From Caballeronia mineralivorans PML1(12) (GTDB lineage Bacteria; Pseudomonadota; Gammaproteobacteria; Burkholderiales; Burkholderiaceae), in assembly GCF_001028175.1 (NCBI RefSeq), contig NZ_AEJF01000093.1:1-64000 (forward strand): DNA of 64,000 nucleotides, written 5' to 3'. Made by a program: the position numbers and the translations under genes. The notes below the pieces were generated by a model. It was given only the letters and a program-made list of their open reading frames with translations. It had not been told where the DNA came from and did no database searches. Below are positions 28,300 through 37,947 of the stretch, one piece after another (the stretch's first letter is position 1; the number at the start of each line of letters is the position of its first letter).

Positions 28300-29490
28300 A
28301 TGGACGAAAACTTCAACTTCGATACGCTCGCCGTCCGCGCGGGAACCTTGCGCAGTGATTTCAACGAGCACTCGGAAGCGATTTTCCTGACGTCGAGCTT
28401 TGTGTTCAAAAGCGCCGCGCACGCAGCGGAGAGCTTCAAGAACGCCGAAGAGGCTTACACGTACTCGCGCTTCACGAACCCGACCGTCGCGATGTTTCAA
28501 AACCGCTTGGCGGCGCTTGAAGGCGGCGAGGCGTGCATGGCGACGGCCTCAGGCATGGCCGCGATCATGTCGGTGGTGATGTGCTCGATGCAGCAGGGCG
28601 ATCACCTGGTGAGTTCGAAGAGTTTGTTCGGATCGACGGTCGGGATGTTCTCGCAGATATTCACCAAGTTCGGCATTACGACCACGTTCGTCGATCCCAC
28701 CAATCTCGATGAATGGCGTGCCGCCGTGCGTCCCGAGACGAAGATGTTTTTCCTCGAAACGCCGTCGAATCCGCTGACGGAGATTGCGGATATTGAGGCG
28801 ATCGGGAAGATTTCGAAGGAAGTGGGTGCGCTGTTTGTCGTCGATAACTGCTTCTGTAGCCCGGCGTTGCAGCAGCCGCTGAAACTGGGCGCGGATGTCG
28901 TCATGCATTCGGCCACCAAGTTCCTCGATGGTCAGGGACGCGTGCTGGGAGGTGCGTTGGTGGGGTCGAAGCAGTTCATCATGGAGAAGGTGTTTCCGTT
29001 CGTGCGCAGTGCTGGGCCGACGTTGTCGGCGTTTAATGCGTGGGTGTTGTTGAAGGGGATGGAGACGCTGTCGCTGCGGGTGGAGAAGCAGTCGGCGAAT
29101 GCGCTGGAGATTGCGCGCTGGCTGGAGACGCATCCGGCGATCGAGCGGGTGTTCTATCCGGGGCTCGAGTCGCATCCGCAATATGCCATTGCAAAAAAGC
29201 AGCAGAAGGCGGGTGGGGCGATTGTGTCGTTCGAGTTGAAGGGCGAGACGCGTGAGGAGCAGCGTGCGAATGCGTGGCGTGTGATCGATGCGACGAAAAT
29301 CTGTTCGATCACCGGCAATCTTGGGGATACGCGTACGACTATCACGCATCCATCAACGACAACGCACGGGCGCTTGACGCCTGAGGTCCGCGAAGCAGCG
29401 GGGATTAGGGAAGGGTTGATCCGGCTCGCGGTCGGGCTGGAAAATGCCGGGGATATTCGCGCGGATCTGGAGCGTGGGTTGAACGGCTAG
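28300..29490 (+). CDS. metZ: O-succinylhomoserine sulfhydrylase
   Basis: A 396-residue PLP enzyme of the Cys/Met metabolism family that makes homocysteine directly from O-succinylhomoserine and sulfide. FLTSSFVFKSAAHAAESF, YTYSRFTNPTVAMFQNRLA and MHSATKFLDGQGRVLGG (PLP lysine) are family features. The start at 28300 (MDENFNFDTLAVRAG) fits homologues and has GGAAAAC upstream; an in-frame ATG at 28285 would add five residues and cannot be excluded. The unusual leader structure upstream suggests regulation at RNA level. Confidence 0.93.
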   Translation: MDENFNFDTLAVRAGTLRSDFNEHSEAIFLTSSFVFKSAAHAAESFKNAEEAYTYSRFTNPTVAMFQNRLAALEGGEACMATASGMAAIMSVVMCSMQQGDHLVSSKSLFGSTVGMFSQIFTKFGITTTFVDPTNLDEWRAAVRPETKMFFLETPSNPLTEIADIEAIGKISKEVGALFVVDNCFCSPALQQPLKLGADVVMHSATKFLDGQGRVLGGALVGSKQFIMEKVFPFVRSAGPTLSAFNAWVLLKGMETLSLRVEKQSANALEIARWLETHPAIERVFYPGLESHPQYAIAKKQQKAGGAIVSFELKGETREEQRANAWRVIDATKICSITGNLGDTRTTITHPSTTTHGRLTPEVREAAGIREGLIRLAVGLENAGDIRADLERGLNG

Positions 29491-29548
29491 ACCCAGTGTT
29501 TTTCGCTCGCGCCGCCGGCAGAACCCCGTCCGCCAGCGCGAGCAAACC

Positions 29549-29890
29549 TTAAACTTCCAGCAATTCCACTTCAAACACGAGCGTCGCATTCGGCGGAATC
29601 ACGCCACCGGCGCCTCGCACGCCATAGCCCAGTTGCGGCGGAATGGTCAGCTTGCGCTTGCCGCCCACTTTCATTCCCTGCACACCTTCGTCCCACCCCT
29701 TGATGACCATCCCGCCGCCTAGCACAAAAGCGAACGGATCATTACGGTCATGGCTGGAGTCGAACTTCTGGCCGTCCGTGAGCCAGCCGGTGTAATGCAC
29801 GCTCACCGACTTGCCGGCGACGGCTTCAGCGCCTTCACCCACTGCTAAATCTTCATACTTGAGGCCTGAGTCGGTCGTCACGATCGCCAT
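29549..29890 (-). CDS. FKBP-type peptidyl-prolyl isomerase
   Basis: A 113-residue single-domain [47 protein letters not shown] and [24 protein letters not shown] are the canonical active-site stretches. No signal peptide is present, so it is cytoplasmic. The ATG at 29890 ([14 protein letters not shown]) follows an AAGGAG on the minus strand; the longer open frame upstream is not supported. It is convergent with metZ. Confidence 0.96.
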   Translation of the reverse strand: MAIVTTDSGLKYEDLAVGEGAEAVAGKSVSVHYTGWLTDGQKFDSSHDRNDPFAFVLGGGMVIKGWDEGVQGMKVGGKRKLTIPPQLGYGVRGAGGVIPPNATLVFEVELLEV

Positions 29891-30143
29891 ATAAAACTCC
29901 TTGGAAAGCCGGCACCGCCAGCGGGTTTCGAAAGCGGTATTGTAGGGCCTTCGGCCAGCATCGTTACACTGGGCGAAGCGCGTACGACGTTTGCTGCACG
30001 CCCTGGCGAATATCTCGTTAATGGGGAGAAGGGGCGGCCGGCCCCGCGAGAGAGAGCCCGGAAACACTCCCCTATAATGACCAGTCATCTCGATAACGCC
30101 GGGCAAGATACTCGCATTCATCAACGCTCAAGGACTTCCAATC

Positions 30144-31307
30144 GTGACAACGTCTTTTTCCGGCACGGTCGAAACGGGGCGCGCTCCGCGTCCTGAAGCG
30201 CCGGTCGCGGGTACGGACGGCGTGCTCGTGCTGGATACCGCACAGCGCTGTCTGTCAGCCGATACCGTGCTCGCGCATCTGTTCGATCTCGACGCGGGCG
30301 CATTAGAAGGCCGCGCTCTCACCGATACCGCCTTACCCAAACCCCTGATTGCCGTACTCGCCGAAGTCGCCGACGCTGCGCTTGTCGCTGGCAGCGTACG
30401 GCGCGCGAAGGTATCGATTGACGAGAGCGAGGGGGCTCCGTCGAGATCGCGTGCGTTCGTCATCCTCGCGCTGCCCGGCAGCGCCGGCGGGGCCGACACC
30501 GTGACGCTGATCGTCTCGCCTTACTGCCCGGGTGCGTCGACATCGGGAGGGGCCGCGCCGGCGCAAACCGACGAGCGCAGCGCTCATCTGCGTGCCGAAG
30601 CGGCGTTGTTCATGCGCGATCATGTGCTCGGGGTCGTGTCGCACGATCTACGCGGTCCGTTGAATGCCATCCATAGCTGGGGCTACGTGCTGGAGCGCAA
30701 AGTCGATGTCGCCGATGCCGCCGCCCAGCGCGCGCTCGGCGGGATTCGCTCGGGCGTGGAACAGCAGGTGAAGTTGATCGAGCAGTTCATCGATACCACC
30801 CGCGCCGAGACCAAAACACTCGCGCTCAACCGCGCGCCACTTGCGCTGCGGCAACTGGTCGAACACGCTGCCACGCAGGCACGCTCCAGTCTGGCAAGTG
30901 CGCGGCACGTGACGTTGCTCATGGAATCGTCGTTGGCGGAGGAGCAAATCAGCGCCGACAGCGAACGTCTCACCCAGGCGCTCTGGCTGATGCTTGCGTT
31001 CGCCACCGAAGCGAGCGCGGCGGGATCGACGGTCGTGTTGGACGCCCGCGCGGAGGGCGGCTCGTTCAGCGCGGTCGTCACGTTCACCGCATCGCAGAAA
31101 GCGCTTCTCGATCCCAAACTCCCTCACGCGCTCGAAGGTTTTGCCCGCAAGCAGGCGACGTTACCCCGGGAAGCGGCGCGCATCGCGTGGGGGCTAGCGC
31201 TATGCAAACGCGTGGCCGAAGCGCACAGCGGCACCTTCGAACACGACGATTTCGCCGATGGGGCAACCGTCGCGCTCAGGTTTCGCGTGCCGTTGAGCGC
31301 TGCCTGA
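30144..31307 (+). CDS. histidine kinase-like protein with degenerate ATPase domain
   Basis: A 387-residue protein starting at a GTG preceded by AAGGA. Residues about 20-110 look like a divergent PAS-type sensor (GVLVLDTAQRCLSADTVLAHLF). At about 160-230 a HisKA-like helix pair includes VVSHDLRGPLNAIHSW, with an intact phospho-acceptor His. The following ATPase region keeps a G2-like WGLALCKRVAEAHSGTF. However, I see no N-box Asn (LWLMLAFATEAS stands there) and no DxGxG. It is soluble, with no membrane segment and no response regulator next door. It may be a phosphotransfer or pseudokinase protein. Confidence 0.7.
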   Translation: MTTSFSGTVETGRAPRPEAPVAGTDGVLVLDTAQRCLSADTVLAHLFDLDAGALEGRALTDTALPKPLIAVLAEVADAALVAGSVRRAKVSIDESEGAPSRSRAFVILALPGSAGGADTVTLIVSPYCPGASTSGGAAPAQTDERSAHLRAEAALFMRDHVLGVVSHDLRGPLNAIHSWGYVLERKVDVADAAAQRALGGIRSGVEQQVKLIEQFIDTTRAETKTLALNRAPLALRQLVEHAATQARSSLASARHVTLLMESSLAEEQISADSERLTQALWLMLAFATEASAAGSTVVLDARAEGGSFSAVVTFTASQKALLDPKLPHALEGFARKQATLPREAARIAWGLALCKRVAEAHSGTFEHDDFADGATVALRFRVPLSAA

Positions 31308-31368
31308 TTTAACTTTCGATCAGCTTGCACCTCTATACTGGCGGTTTCATTTTGCGGAGCAGGTCGCT

Positions 31369-32769
31369 TTGAATCAGGTTGTCGCGCTAATTGGTGCCTT
31401 GTTGCTCGTCGCGTTGAACGGGTTTTTCGTCGCGGCCGAGTTCGGACTCGTCAAGCTGCGCGTCACGCGCGTCCAGGCGATCGCACGGTCGAACGGCATG
31501 CCGGGGCGCTTGCTGGCGAAGGTCCACGGCAAGCTCGACGTGTATTTGTCGGCGTGTCAGCTCGGCATCACGCTGGCGTCACTGGGGCTCGGCTGGCTGG
31601 GCGAACCGGCGTTCGCCGCATTGCTGCATCCGTTGTTCGCGCTTGCCGGTATCGAATCGACCAAGCTGATCGATGCCATCTCGCTGTTTTTCGCGTTCTC
31701 CTGTATTTCGTTCCTGCATATCGTGGTGGGTGAACTCGCGCCGAAATCGTGGGCGATCAGGCGTGCGGAACAAGTCGGCCTGTGGGTCGCGATGCCGCTC
31801 TACGGCTTCTACTGGGCGATGTATCCGTTTATCTGGGTGCTGAATTCGAGCGCGAATTTCGTGCTGCGGCTGTTCGGGCTCGGAGCGGAACATGGCAGCG
31901 ACGCCCACTATTCCACCGATGAACTCAAGCTGATCCTGCGAGGCCGCCGCTTGAGCGGGGCATCGAAGGCTCCTTTGCCATCCGCAACCGGGTCGGCTGG
32001 GTCTGCTTATAACGCCGATGAGTGGAATACCATCGCTCATTCGCTCGATTTCAGCCGCATGACGGTCTCTGATCTAATGCGCCCGAATCACGAAATGGTC
32101 GGCCTGCGCAACGACGTGCCGATGCGCGAAAACATGCAGGTGATCGCACGCCACCGCTTTAGCCGCTATCCGCTTTTCGCCGATGCCTCCGGCGAACGCG
32201 TGCTCGGCATGATTCACCTGAAAGATCTGCTGCTCGCACGCGATGGCGCCGGGCGCGGCCTGATGCAAGGTTTGACGCGACAGGACACGAAGCAGGATGC
32301 GCTGGCGCGCCACGTGCGGCCGGTGCAGTACGTGGCGGGTAATCTATCGGCGCTCGAATTGTTCCGCCGTTTTCGCAAGGGCGCGCCGCATTTTGCGCTG
32401 GTCGGACGCAAGGGCCAGAAACCAATCGGATTCCTGACGCTCGATAACTTGCTGGGCGCGCTGGTCGGCCAGATTCACGACGAGTTTCGCCAAGGCGATG
32501 CCGACTGGTCGCGCATGGACGACGGCACGCTGATGGGCAAGGGCAGCTTGCCGGTGGTATCGCTGGAACGGGCGTTGGGGATTGATATTGACGAAGGGCA
32601 GGCGGAATCGGTCGGCGGGCTTGTCATCAACGCGCTGGGCGATCTGCCTAGCGAAGGCCAGCGAATCGGTTTCGATCGTTTCGATATTGTGGTGAAGAAG
32701 ATGAACGGGCCGCGGATCGTGCTCGTGCGCGTGTATCCGCATGAAGAGGCGGCGCAGGAAGCGGAGTGA
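31369..32769 (+). CDS. CNNM/CorC-type membrane protein with CBS domains (hemolysin family)
   Basis: A 466-residue inner-membrane protein. The N-terminal CNNM (DUF21) domain has about four hydrophobic segments (VVALIGALLLVALNGFFVAAE; CISFLHIVVGELAPKSWAI). A CBS pair follows (about residues 225-350; MTVSDLMRPNHEMVGL, LGMIHLKDLL), then a C-terminal CorC_HlyC domain. Relatives are implicated in Mg/Co or Na/Mg transport; hemolysin in family names is historical. It starts at a TTG after GCGGAG, the only start giving the full first helix. Convergent with treY. Confidence 0.88.
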   Translation: MNQVVALIGALLLVALNGFFVAAEFGLVKLRVTRVQAIARSNGMPGRLLAKVHGKLDVYLSACQLGITLASLGLGWLGEPAFAALLHPLFALAGIESTKLIDAISLFFAFSCISFLHIVVGELAPKSWAIRRAEQVGLWVAMPLYGFYWAMYPFIWVLNSSANFVLRLFGLGAEHGSDAHYSTDELKLILRGRRLSGASKAPLPSATGSAGSAYNADEWNTIAHSLDFSRMTVSDLMRPNHEMVGLRNDVPMRENMQVIARHRFSRYPLFADASGERVLGMIHLKDLLLARDGAGRGLMQGLTRQDTKQDALARHVRPVQYVAGNLSALELFRRFRKGAPHFALVGRKGQKPIGFLTLDNLLGALVGQIHDEFRQGDADWSRMDDGTLMGKGSLPVVSLERALGIDIDEGQAESVGGLVINALGDLPSEGQRIGFDRFDIVVKKMNGPRIVLVRVYPHEEAAQEAE

Positions 32770-32804
32770 TTTTCGCCCCGTTTTTTTGCGGGCCGGTGTC
32801 AATT

Positions 32805-35729
32805 TCAAACCCGTGGCACCCCTTCCTCCATCAGCAACGCGACGGGCATCGCCACCAGCGCGTCGCGCATGAACAAGCGCTGGCCATCGGACTTGGGCGC
32901 GTTCGGACTCAGCCAGTCGAACAACGCGCGCGAAGCCAGCGCTTCCGGCAAAACGACCGCTGTATCTCCCCAATGCGCGGCATCGACCAGCGGCAGGCCG
33001 GTATCGTTTTCAGCCAGCAGCGAATCGGCCAGCCGCGTCGCGATAACCACCGCGTACGCGCTCCCCACATGCCGCGCAAACGCGATCACGCTATCCGCAT
33101 GCGCGCCTTCCACCTTCAGCGGCACGTAAGCGCCCTGTTCGAACAGCGAATGCGCGTGCGCCCTTAGGGCAAGTGAACGCCGCACGATACCGAGCTTCAC
33201 CCGGCCATCGCGCCAGTTCTTCAATTGCTCCGATGGCGCTCCCTCAGCTTCGCCTTCACTCAGCCACGCGCGCCGCTGCTCGAAGTCGACCGGCCGCCGG
33301 TTGTCAGGATCGACGAGACTGAAATCCCATAGTTCGGTGCCCTGATAAAGATCCGGCACGCCCGGCGATGTCAGCCGCAACAGCGTCTGCTGGAAACTAT
33401 TGATCGCGCCGGTCCGCGAGACGCGCTCGACAAACGCCGGCAATTCGCCGAGAAAACCGTCGCGACGCTGGGGCGCGAGGATATCGAAGAGAAAATCGCG
33501 GCAGGCGTTTTCGTACGCCTCGTCGGGAGCGAACCAGCCCGTGCGTAACTTGGCCTCACGCAGCGCTTTCAGCTGCCACGCGCTTACCCGTTCGGCGAGT
33601 TCTTTCACGCCGGCCTGATCGTCGGGGGAGAGCGTCGGCGGCCAGCAGCCCACCAGCGTCTGATACAGCATGGCTTCGGCCGCAGCGCCCGGCGCCCAGC
33701 CGTGTTCATCGCTCTTCAATACACGCCGGTGCGGCGTGTTCAACGTCGACCAGCTTCGCAGCGTCGCGGCCCATTCGCCGGGAATTTCGCTCAATCCCGC
33801 GATCCGCGCGCGGACGTCTTCGCCGCGTTTGTGATCGTGCGTCGCGGTGGCGAGCATCGCGTTCGGGAAGCGTTTGGCACGTTCGAGATTGCCTGCGTGG
33901 AACGCGTCGACCGACAGTGAAAACTCGCCTGGATCGGCACCTACTTCGTTGCGTGAGATGAGGCGGCCGTATCGATAACACGCGGTGTCTTCAATCGCCT
34001 TCGCCGCCACCGGCGACGTCAGTTGGGAGAACAAAGTTTGCGCGTTACGCCGATGTGAACCGCTCGAATTCGAGCCGGCGCTATTCGCCTGCAGATTCTG
34101 GTTCTGACCATTCGCCGCCTGACGATCACGCTCACGATCCTTTCCGCGGTCGAGCAAACGTTCCCGTTCACGTGGTTTCTCTTCGACGGCTTCGTCGCCG
34201 CCCAGACCGCCGAGCCACTGCGCGACTTGATCAAGGATAGCCAGATCGGCGGGTGCCAGCGCGGCCTTCGCGGCTTCATAAGCCTGTGAGAAAAAGCGTT
34301 CGTCGTCTTCGCTGCGCTGGCCGCCGACCGGATAGATCCGGTACACGGGAAAGTGCACCACAAGTTCAGCCACCACTCGCCGCAGCGATGAATACGTGAA
34401 GTCGCGGGTAACGGGCGTATCGCGGGCGATCCGCTGCAACGCGCGCGCGGCGCGGTCGAGTTCCGCCGACAAGTTCTCCGACAGGATCTTGCGCCGCGCA
34501 GCTTCGGCTTCGACGGCAAAGTCGGCCGAACGTCCAGACAACTCGGCCCAGCTTTCTGCCAACGGTTCGGCGCCGCGCGGATCGTGCAGCAACGCGCCGA
34601 CGTCGTTCATGAAGTCGTAGCCGGTGGTGCCGTCGATGCGCCAGTCGTCACGCACGGGTTCACCGCGCGCCAGGATTTTCTCGATGACGAAATACGTGCG
34701 GCCGTTCTGCAAATTTTCAGGCCGATATTCCGCGAGTTCTTCAAGCCGGCTGCGCAATCGCTGGCAATATTCGCGCGGCTCGGCGAGGCCATCGACGTGA
34801 TCGATCCGCACGCCGTCGATCAGCCCTTCCGTGAACAGCCGGAAAATCAGCGCATGCGATGCCTCGAACACTTCGGGGCGCTCTACGCGCATGCCGCCGA
34901 GCGTGCTGACGTCGAAGAAACGCCGCCAGTTCACTTCGTCGGCGGCTGTCCGCCACCAGGCGAGCCGGTAATGCTGCCGTTCCAGCAAACGATGCAAACG
35001 GTCGCGGCCGACGGGGTTGTCGCCGGAATGGGCTTGCACGGCGGTATCGATGGCTTGTTTACCTTCGATCGTTGCCGCGAATTCTTTCAAAGCCGCTCGC
35101 GCTTCGTCGGCGCGCGGTTGATCGCCGGGTTGCGTCGAGAGGCCCGTGAAGCGCCGCGCCATCTCCGGCGCGTGGTCCTGCAACACGGACGTGTAGTCGA
35201 GCGGGCTCACCGGAAACGTGTGCGCGTAATACTCGATCTTGAAGCGTCCTGCGTCGGCGTCGAACACGAGTTTGATCTTGCCGCCCTGCAATTCCTCGCC
35301 GTACGCGGCTCCCAGGAACGGCGCGAGCACCTTGCCACGCAACGCGGGGTCAGGCGAATGCCAGTCCACGTCGAAATAGCGCGCATGCGCGGCGTGACGT
35401 CCCCATTCCAGGATATCCATCCACCAGAGGTTTTCCGAACCTCCCACGCCCATGTGATTCGGCACCACGTCCACGATCACGCCCATCTCGTGCGCCCGCA
35501 GCTTTTCAACGAAGCGCCTCAAGCCTTCCTCACCGCCGAGCTCCGGATTGACCCGCGTGTAATCCACCGTGTCGTAACCGTGCGTCGAACCGCTGGTCGC
35601 GGTCGTGACCGGTGACAAATACGCGTGGCTGATCCCCAGCGCCGCCATGTAGTCGACCTGACGCGCGGCGTCGTCGAAGGTGAAATCCTTGTGTAGCTGC
35701 AGCCGGAGCGTGGAGCGCGGAACGGTCAT
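32805..35729 (-). CDS. treY: maltooligosyltrehalose synthase
   Basis: A 974-residue GH13 enzyme that converts the reducing end of maltooligosaccharides to a trehalosyl unit, which TreZ then cleaves. LRLQLHKDFTFDDAARQVDYM opens the protein. VDVVPNHMGV, DGVRIDHVDGL (nucleophile Asp) and YFVIEKILARGE (acid/base Glu) are intact. Around residues 520-570 lies a hydrophilic stretch (KPRERERLLDRGKDRERDRQ, then Asn/Ser-rich) not typical of the family. The ATG at 35729 is 4 bp after malQ; the longer open frame upstream is only malQ antiphase. Confidence 0.95.
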   Translation of the reverse strand: MTVPRSTLRLQLHKDFTFDDAARQVDYMAALGISHAYLSPVTTATSGSTHGYDTVDYTRVNPELGGEEGLRRFVEKLRAHEMGVIVDVVPNHMGVGGSENLWWMDILEWGRHAAHARYFDVDWHSPDPALRGKVLAPFLGAAYGEELQGGKIKLVFDADAGRFKIEYYAHTFPVSPLDYTSVLQDHAPEMARRFTGLSTQPGDQPRADEARAALKEFAATIEGKQAIDTAVQAHSGDNPVGRDRLHRLLERQHYRLAWWRTAADEVNWRRFFDVSTLGGMRVERPEVFEASHALIFRLFTEGLIDGVRIDHVDGLAEPREYCQRLRSRLEELAEYRPENLQNGRTYFVIEKILARGEPVRDDWRIDGTTGYDFMNDVGALLHDPRGAEPLAESWAELSGRSADFAVEAEAARRKILSENLSAELDRAARALQRIARDTPVTRDFTYSSLRRVVAELVVHFPVYRIYPVGGQRSEDDERFFSQAYEAAKAALAPADLAILDQVAQWLGGLGGDEAVEEKPRERERLLDRGKDRERDRQAANGQNQNLQANSAGSNSSGSHRRNAQTLFSQLTSPVAAKAIEDTACYRYGRLISRNEVGADPGEFSLSVDAFHAGNLERAKRFPNAMLATATHDHKRGEDVRARIAGLSEIPGEWAATLRSWSTLNTPHRRVLKSDEHGWAPGAAAEAMLYQTLVGCWPPTLSPDDQAGVKELAERVSAWQLKALREAKLRTGWFAPDEAYENACRDFLFDILAPQRRDGFLGELPAFVERVSRTGAINSFQQTLLRLTSPGVPDLYQGTELWDFSLVDPDNRRPVDFEQRRAWLSEGEAEGAPSEQLKNWRDGRVKLGIVRRSLALRAHAHSLFEQGAYVPLKVEGAHADSVIAFARHVGSAYAVVIATRLADSLLAENDTGLPLVDAAHWGDTAVVLPEALASRALFDWLSPNAPKSDGQRLFMRDALVAMPVALLMEEGVPRV

Positions 35730-35733
35730 GGTG

Positions 35734-37947
35734 TCAGTCGGTGGGTGAAGCGTTATGCGTGGCCGCCTTCGTCTGGGCGGATTTCTGTCGTGCCTGGTCG
35801 ATAGCGAGCAGGCGGCCGACGAACGAATCGTCGTCGAAGAGTTCGGATACGGGTGCAGCGAGCCGCCGGCGCCAGTTCGGATGTTCGTCGATGGAACCAG
35901 GCAGGTTCGGCATCTCGGCGAGCGCGAGCAGATCTTCCAGCGGATAGATCGCGAGCGGCGCGGGCGTGGACGCCACGAACGCGAGCGCTTCGTCGACCGG
36001 TGCGGTCTGCGGGGAGATATCGGCGGGCACGGAGACGTCGGGCGCGGCGACACCGGCTTCCTGAAAGGCAGACCACAGCAATTTACGATCCTCGCCGCGT
36101 TCCACTTGCGCCAATTCCACCGGATCCTGCCCGTCGGCCCTCGCGGCAGTCTGACCAATCTTCGAGCGCCACACGATGTCTTCGCCGATCCACCAGCCGG
36201 TAACGGTCGGCAGGTCGTGCGTGGTGGTGGTCGCGGCCACGTCGTGATCCCAGTCGGCCGGCGCCTTGAAACCCGGCCCTTTTTCCGCGCGTTCGAACCA
36301 GAGTACGCGGATGCCGAGTAGACCATGTTCTTGCAAGCGTTCGCGAAAACCGGGTGGAACGGTGCCGAGATCCTCGCCGATTACGATGGCCTTATGCCGC
36401 CACGATTCGAGCGTAATCAGCCGCAGCAGGTCGTCGAGCGGATAACGCAGATACGCGCCGTTCTTCGCGCTTTCGCCATCGGGCACGAGCCAGAGGCGCC
36501 TCAAACCGAGAATGTGGTCGATGCGAATCCCGCCCGCGAGCGTGAACGCGGCACGGAGCATATCGATAAACGCCGAAAAGCCCTGCGTGCGCATCGCGCG
36601 CGGTGAAAACGTGGTGAGACCCCAAGACTGCCCGGCCTGGTTGAACAAATCGGGCGGCGCGCCGACGGACACGCCTTGCAGCATTTCATCGCGATACGAC
36701 CACGCGTGGCTGCCCGCGCTGTCGCAACCCACGGCCAGATCCGCGATCAAACCGATCGCCATGCCCGAGTCGCGCGCGACGTGTTGCGCGTGCGACAAGC
36801 CTTTGGCGGCGAGCCATTGCGCGAACAGGAAAAAATCGACTTCGTGTTTGTGCGCGGCGGCGAATTCCGCAACGGCCGTGCTGCGCGGATCGCGCAATTC
36901 ATCGGCCCAGTTGCGCCAGTAACCTTCGTTGGTTTCCTTCAATTGTGCTGCCTGCAGTGCTTCGAAGCGCGCATGGTCTTCCAGTGCGCGCCCGCCGCGC
37001 TTTACGAACCGCGCGAAGTCCATGTGCAACATGTCGTTGTCTTGCGCGTTGAACTGCGCGAACAACGCGCGCAGCACGGCCAGTTTCGCCGTCACCACGC
37101 GCGGCCAGTCGATCAGCTGCAGCGTTTCGAGTTTGGCGAATTCATCGGCGACACCGGCTGCCTCGTGCGCCGCTTGCGCCGCTTCCGGTCCCATCACTGC
37201 CGCCGGATCGATGTGTGCAATGTTCAGGAACAAACGCGACGACGGTGAATACGGGCTGAATTTATGCGGCTCGGCGCTGAACATCGCGTGCATGGGGCTG
37301 ACCGCGATCGCGTGACCGCCGCGCTGCGCGCTTTCGGCGGCGAGTGTCGCCAGCGCGGAAAAATCGCCGACGCCGCCATCGCCCGTGCGCCGCAGACCGT
37401 AGACTTGCGCGGCGATGCCCCACATCGGCGGAGTTGTTTCAGTGGCAGGATCGAGCGCGCGCCAGGCGTCGTCGATGGTGTAGCAGCGGGCCGGCGCGAC
37501 GGCGAGCGTCGTGCGCTGCTCGTTGATCACGAGCGTGTGATAACCCGGCTCGGAGATTGGCGAGAGCAGCGCGATTTCCCCTTTCGGCGAGGTAAACCGC
37601 CCATCGATCACCGCACCGCTTTCCAGTTCGATCCGATATCGCGCACCCGTTTTCACGGCTGCCATCGGCAGGGAAATGCCGCGATCGACTTCCGCTGTCA
37701 TCAGCGGCGGCAACTTTCGCCCGGACAATTCGGCGTCGAGCGTGGCTGTACTCTGCTTGAGTTGCGTGGCGTTGCCGCAGGGCAGGCCGAGGCGTTCCAG
37801 CAGCACTTTCAGCGTGTTTTCCGGCACACGCTGGATCTGCTTGTGCGCGTCTTGCCACTCGACCTCGAAACCGGCCTTGGTGGCGAGCGCCTCGATGGCG
37901 CTGGGGGTTTTATCCGGCGTAGCCGGGGTGTCGATGGTCGTGCTCAC
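35734..37947 (-). CDS. malQ: 4-alpha-glucanotransferase (amylomaltase)
   Basis: A 737-residue GH77 enzyme that disproportionates short alpha-1,4-glucans. PSSRLFLNIAHIDPAAV, AGGIRIDHILGLRRLWLVP (nucleophile Asp) and IVIGEDLGTVPPGFRERL (acid/base Glu) are characteristic. An N-terminal region of about 140 residues precedes the catalytic domain, as in enterobacterial MalQ. It starts at a GTG that overlaps the treZ stop (GTGA) and ends 4 bp before treY, so the three are translationally coupled. Confidence 0.95.
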   Translation of the reverse strand: MSTTIDTPATPDKTPSAIEALATKAGFEVEWQDAHKQIQRVPENTLKVLLERLGLPCGNATQLKQSTATLDAELSGRKLPPLMTAEVDRGISLPMAAVKTGARYRIELESGAVIDGRFTSPKGEIALLSPISEPGYHTLVINEQRTTLAVAPARCYTIDDAWRALDPATETTPPMWGIAAQVYGLRRTGDGGVGDFSALATLAAESAQRGGHAIAVSPMHAMFSAEPHKFSPYSPSSRLFLNIAHIDPAAVMGPEAAQAAHEAAGVADEFAKLETLQLIDWPRVVTAKLAVLRALFAQFNAQDNDMLHMDFARFVKRGGRALEDHARFEALQAAQLKETNEGYWRNWADELRDPRSTAVAEFAAAHKHEVDFFLFAQWLAAKGLSHAQHVARDSGMAIGLIADLAVGCDSAGSHAWSYRDEMLQGVSVGAPPDLFNQAGQSWGLTTFSPRAMRTQGFSAFIDMLRAAFTLAGGIRIDHILGLRRLWLVPDGESAKNGAYLRYPLDDLLRLITLESWRHKAIVIGEDLGTVPPGFRERLQEHGLLGIRVLWFERAEKGPGFKAPADWDHDVAATTTTHDLPTVTGWWIGEDIVWRSKIGQTAARADGQDPVELAQVERGEDRKLLWSAFQEAGVAAPDVSVPADISPQTAPVDEALAFVASTPAPLAIYPLEDLLALAEMPNLPGSIDEHPNWRRRLAAPVSELFDDDSFVGRLLAIDQARQKSAQTKAATHNASPTD

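Noticed and set aside
34584..35615. 1-kb plus-strand open frame opposite treY
   Set aside because: It is the antisense of conserved TreY catalytic motifs and has no recognisable domain. Similar antisense frames oppose treZ (37983-40208), treS (47520-48746) and sdhA (4362-5933).
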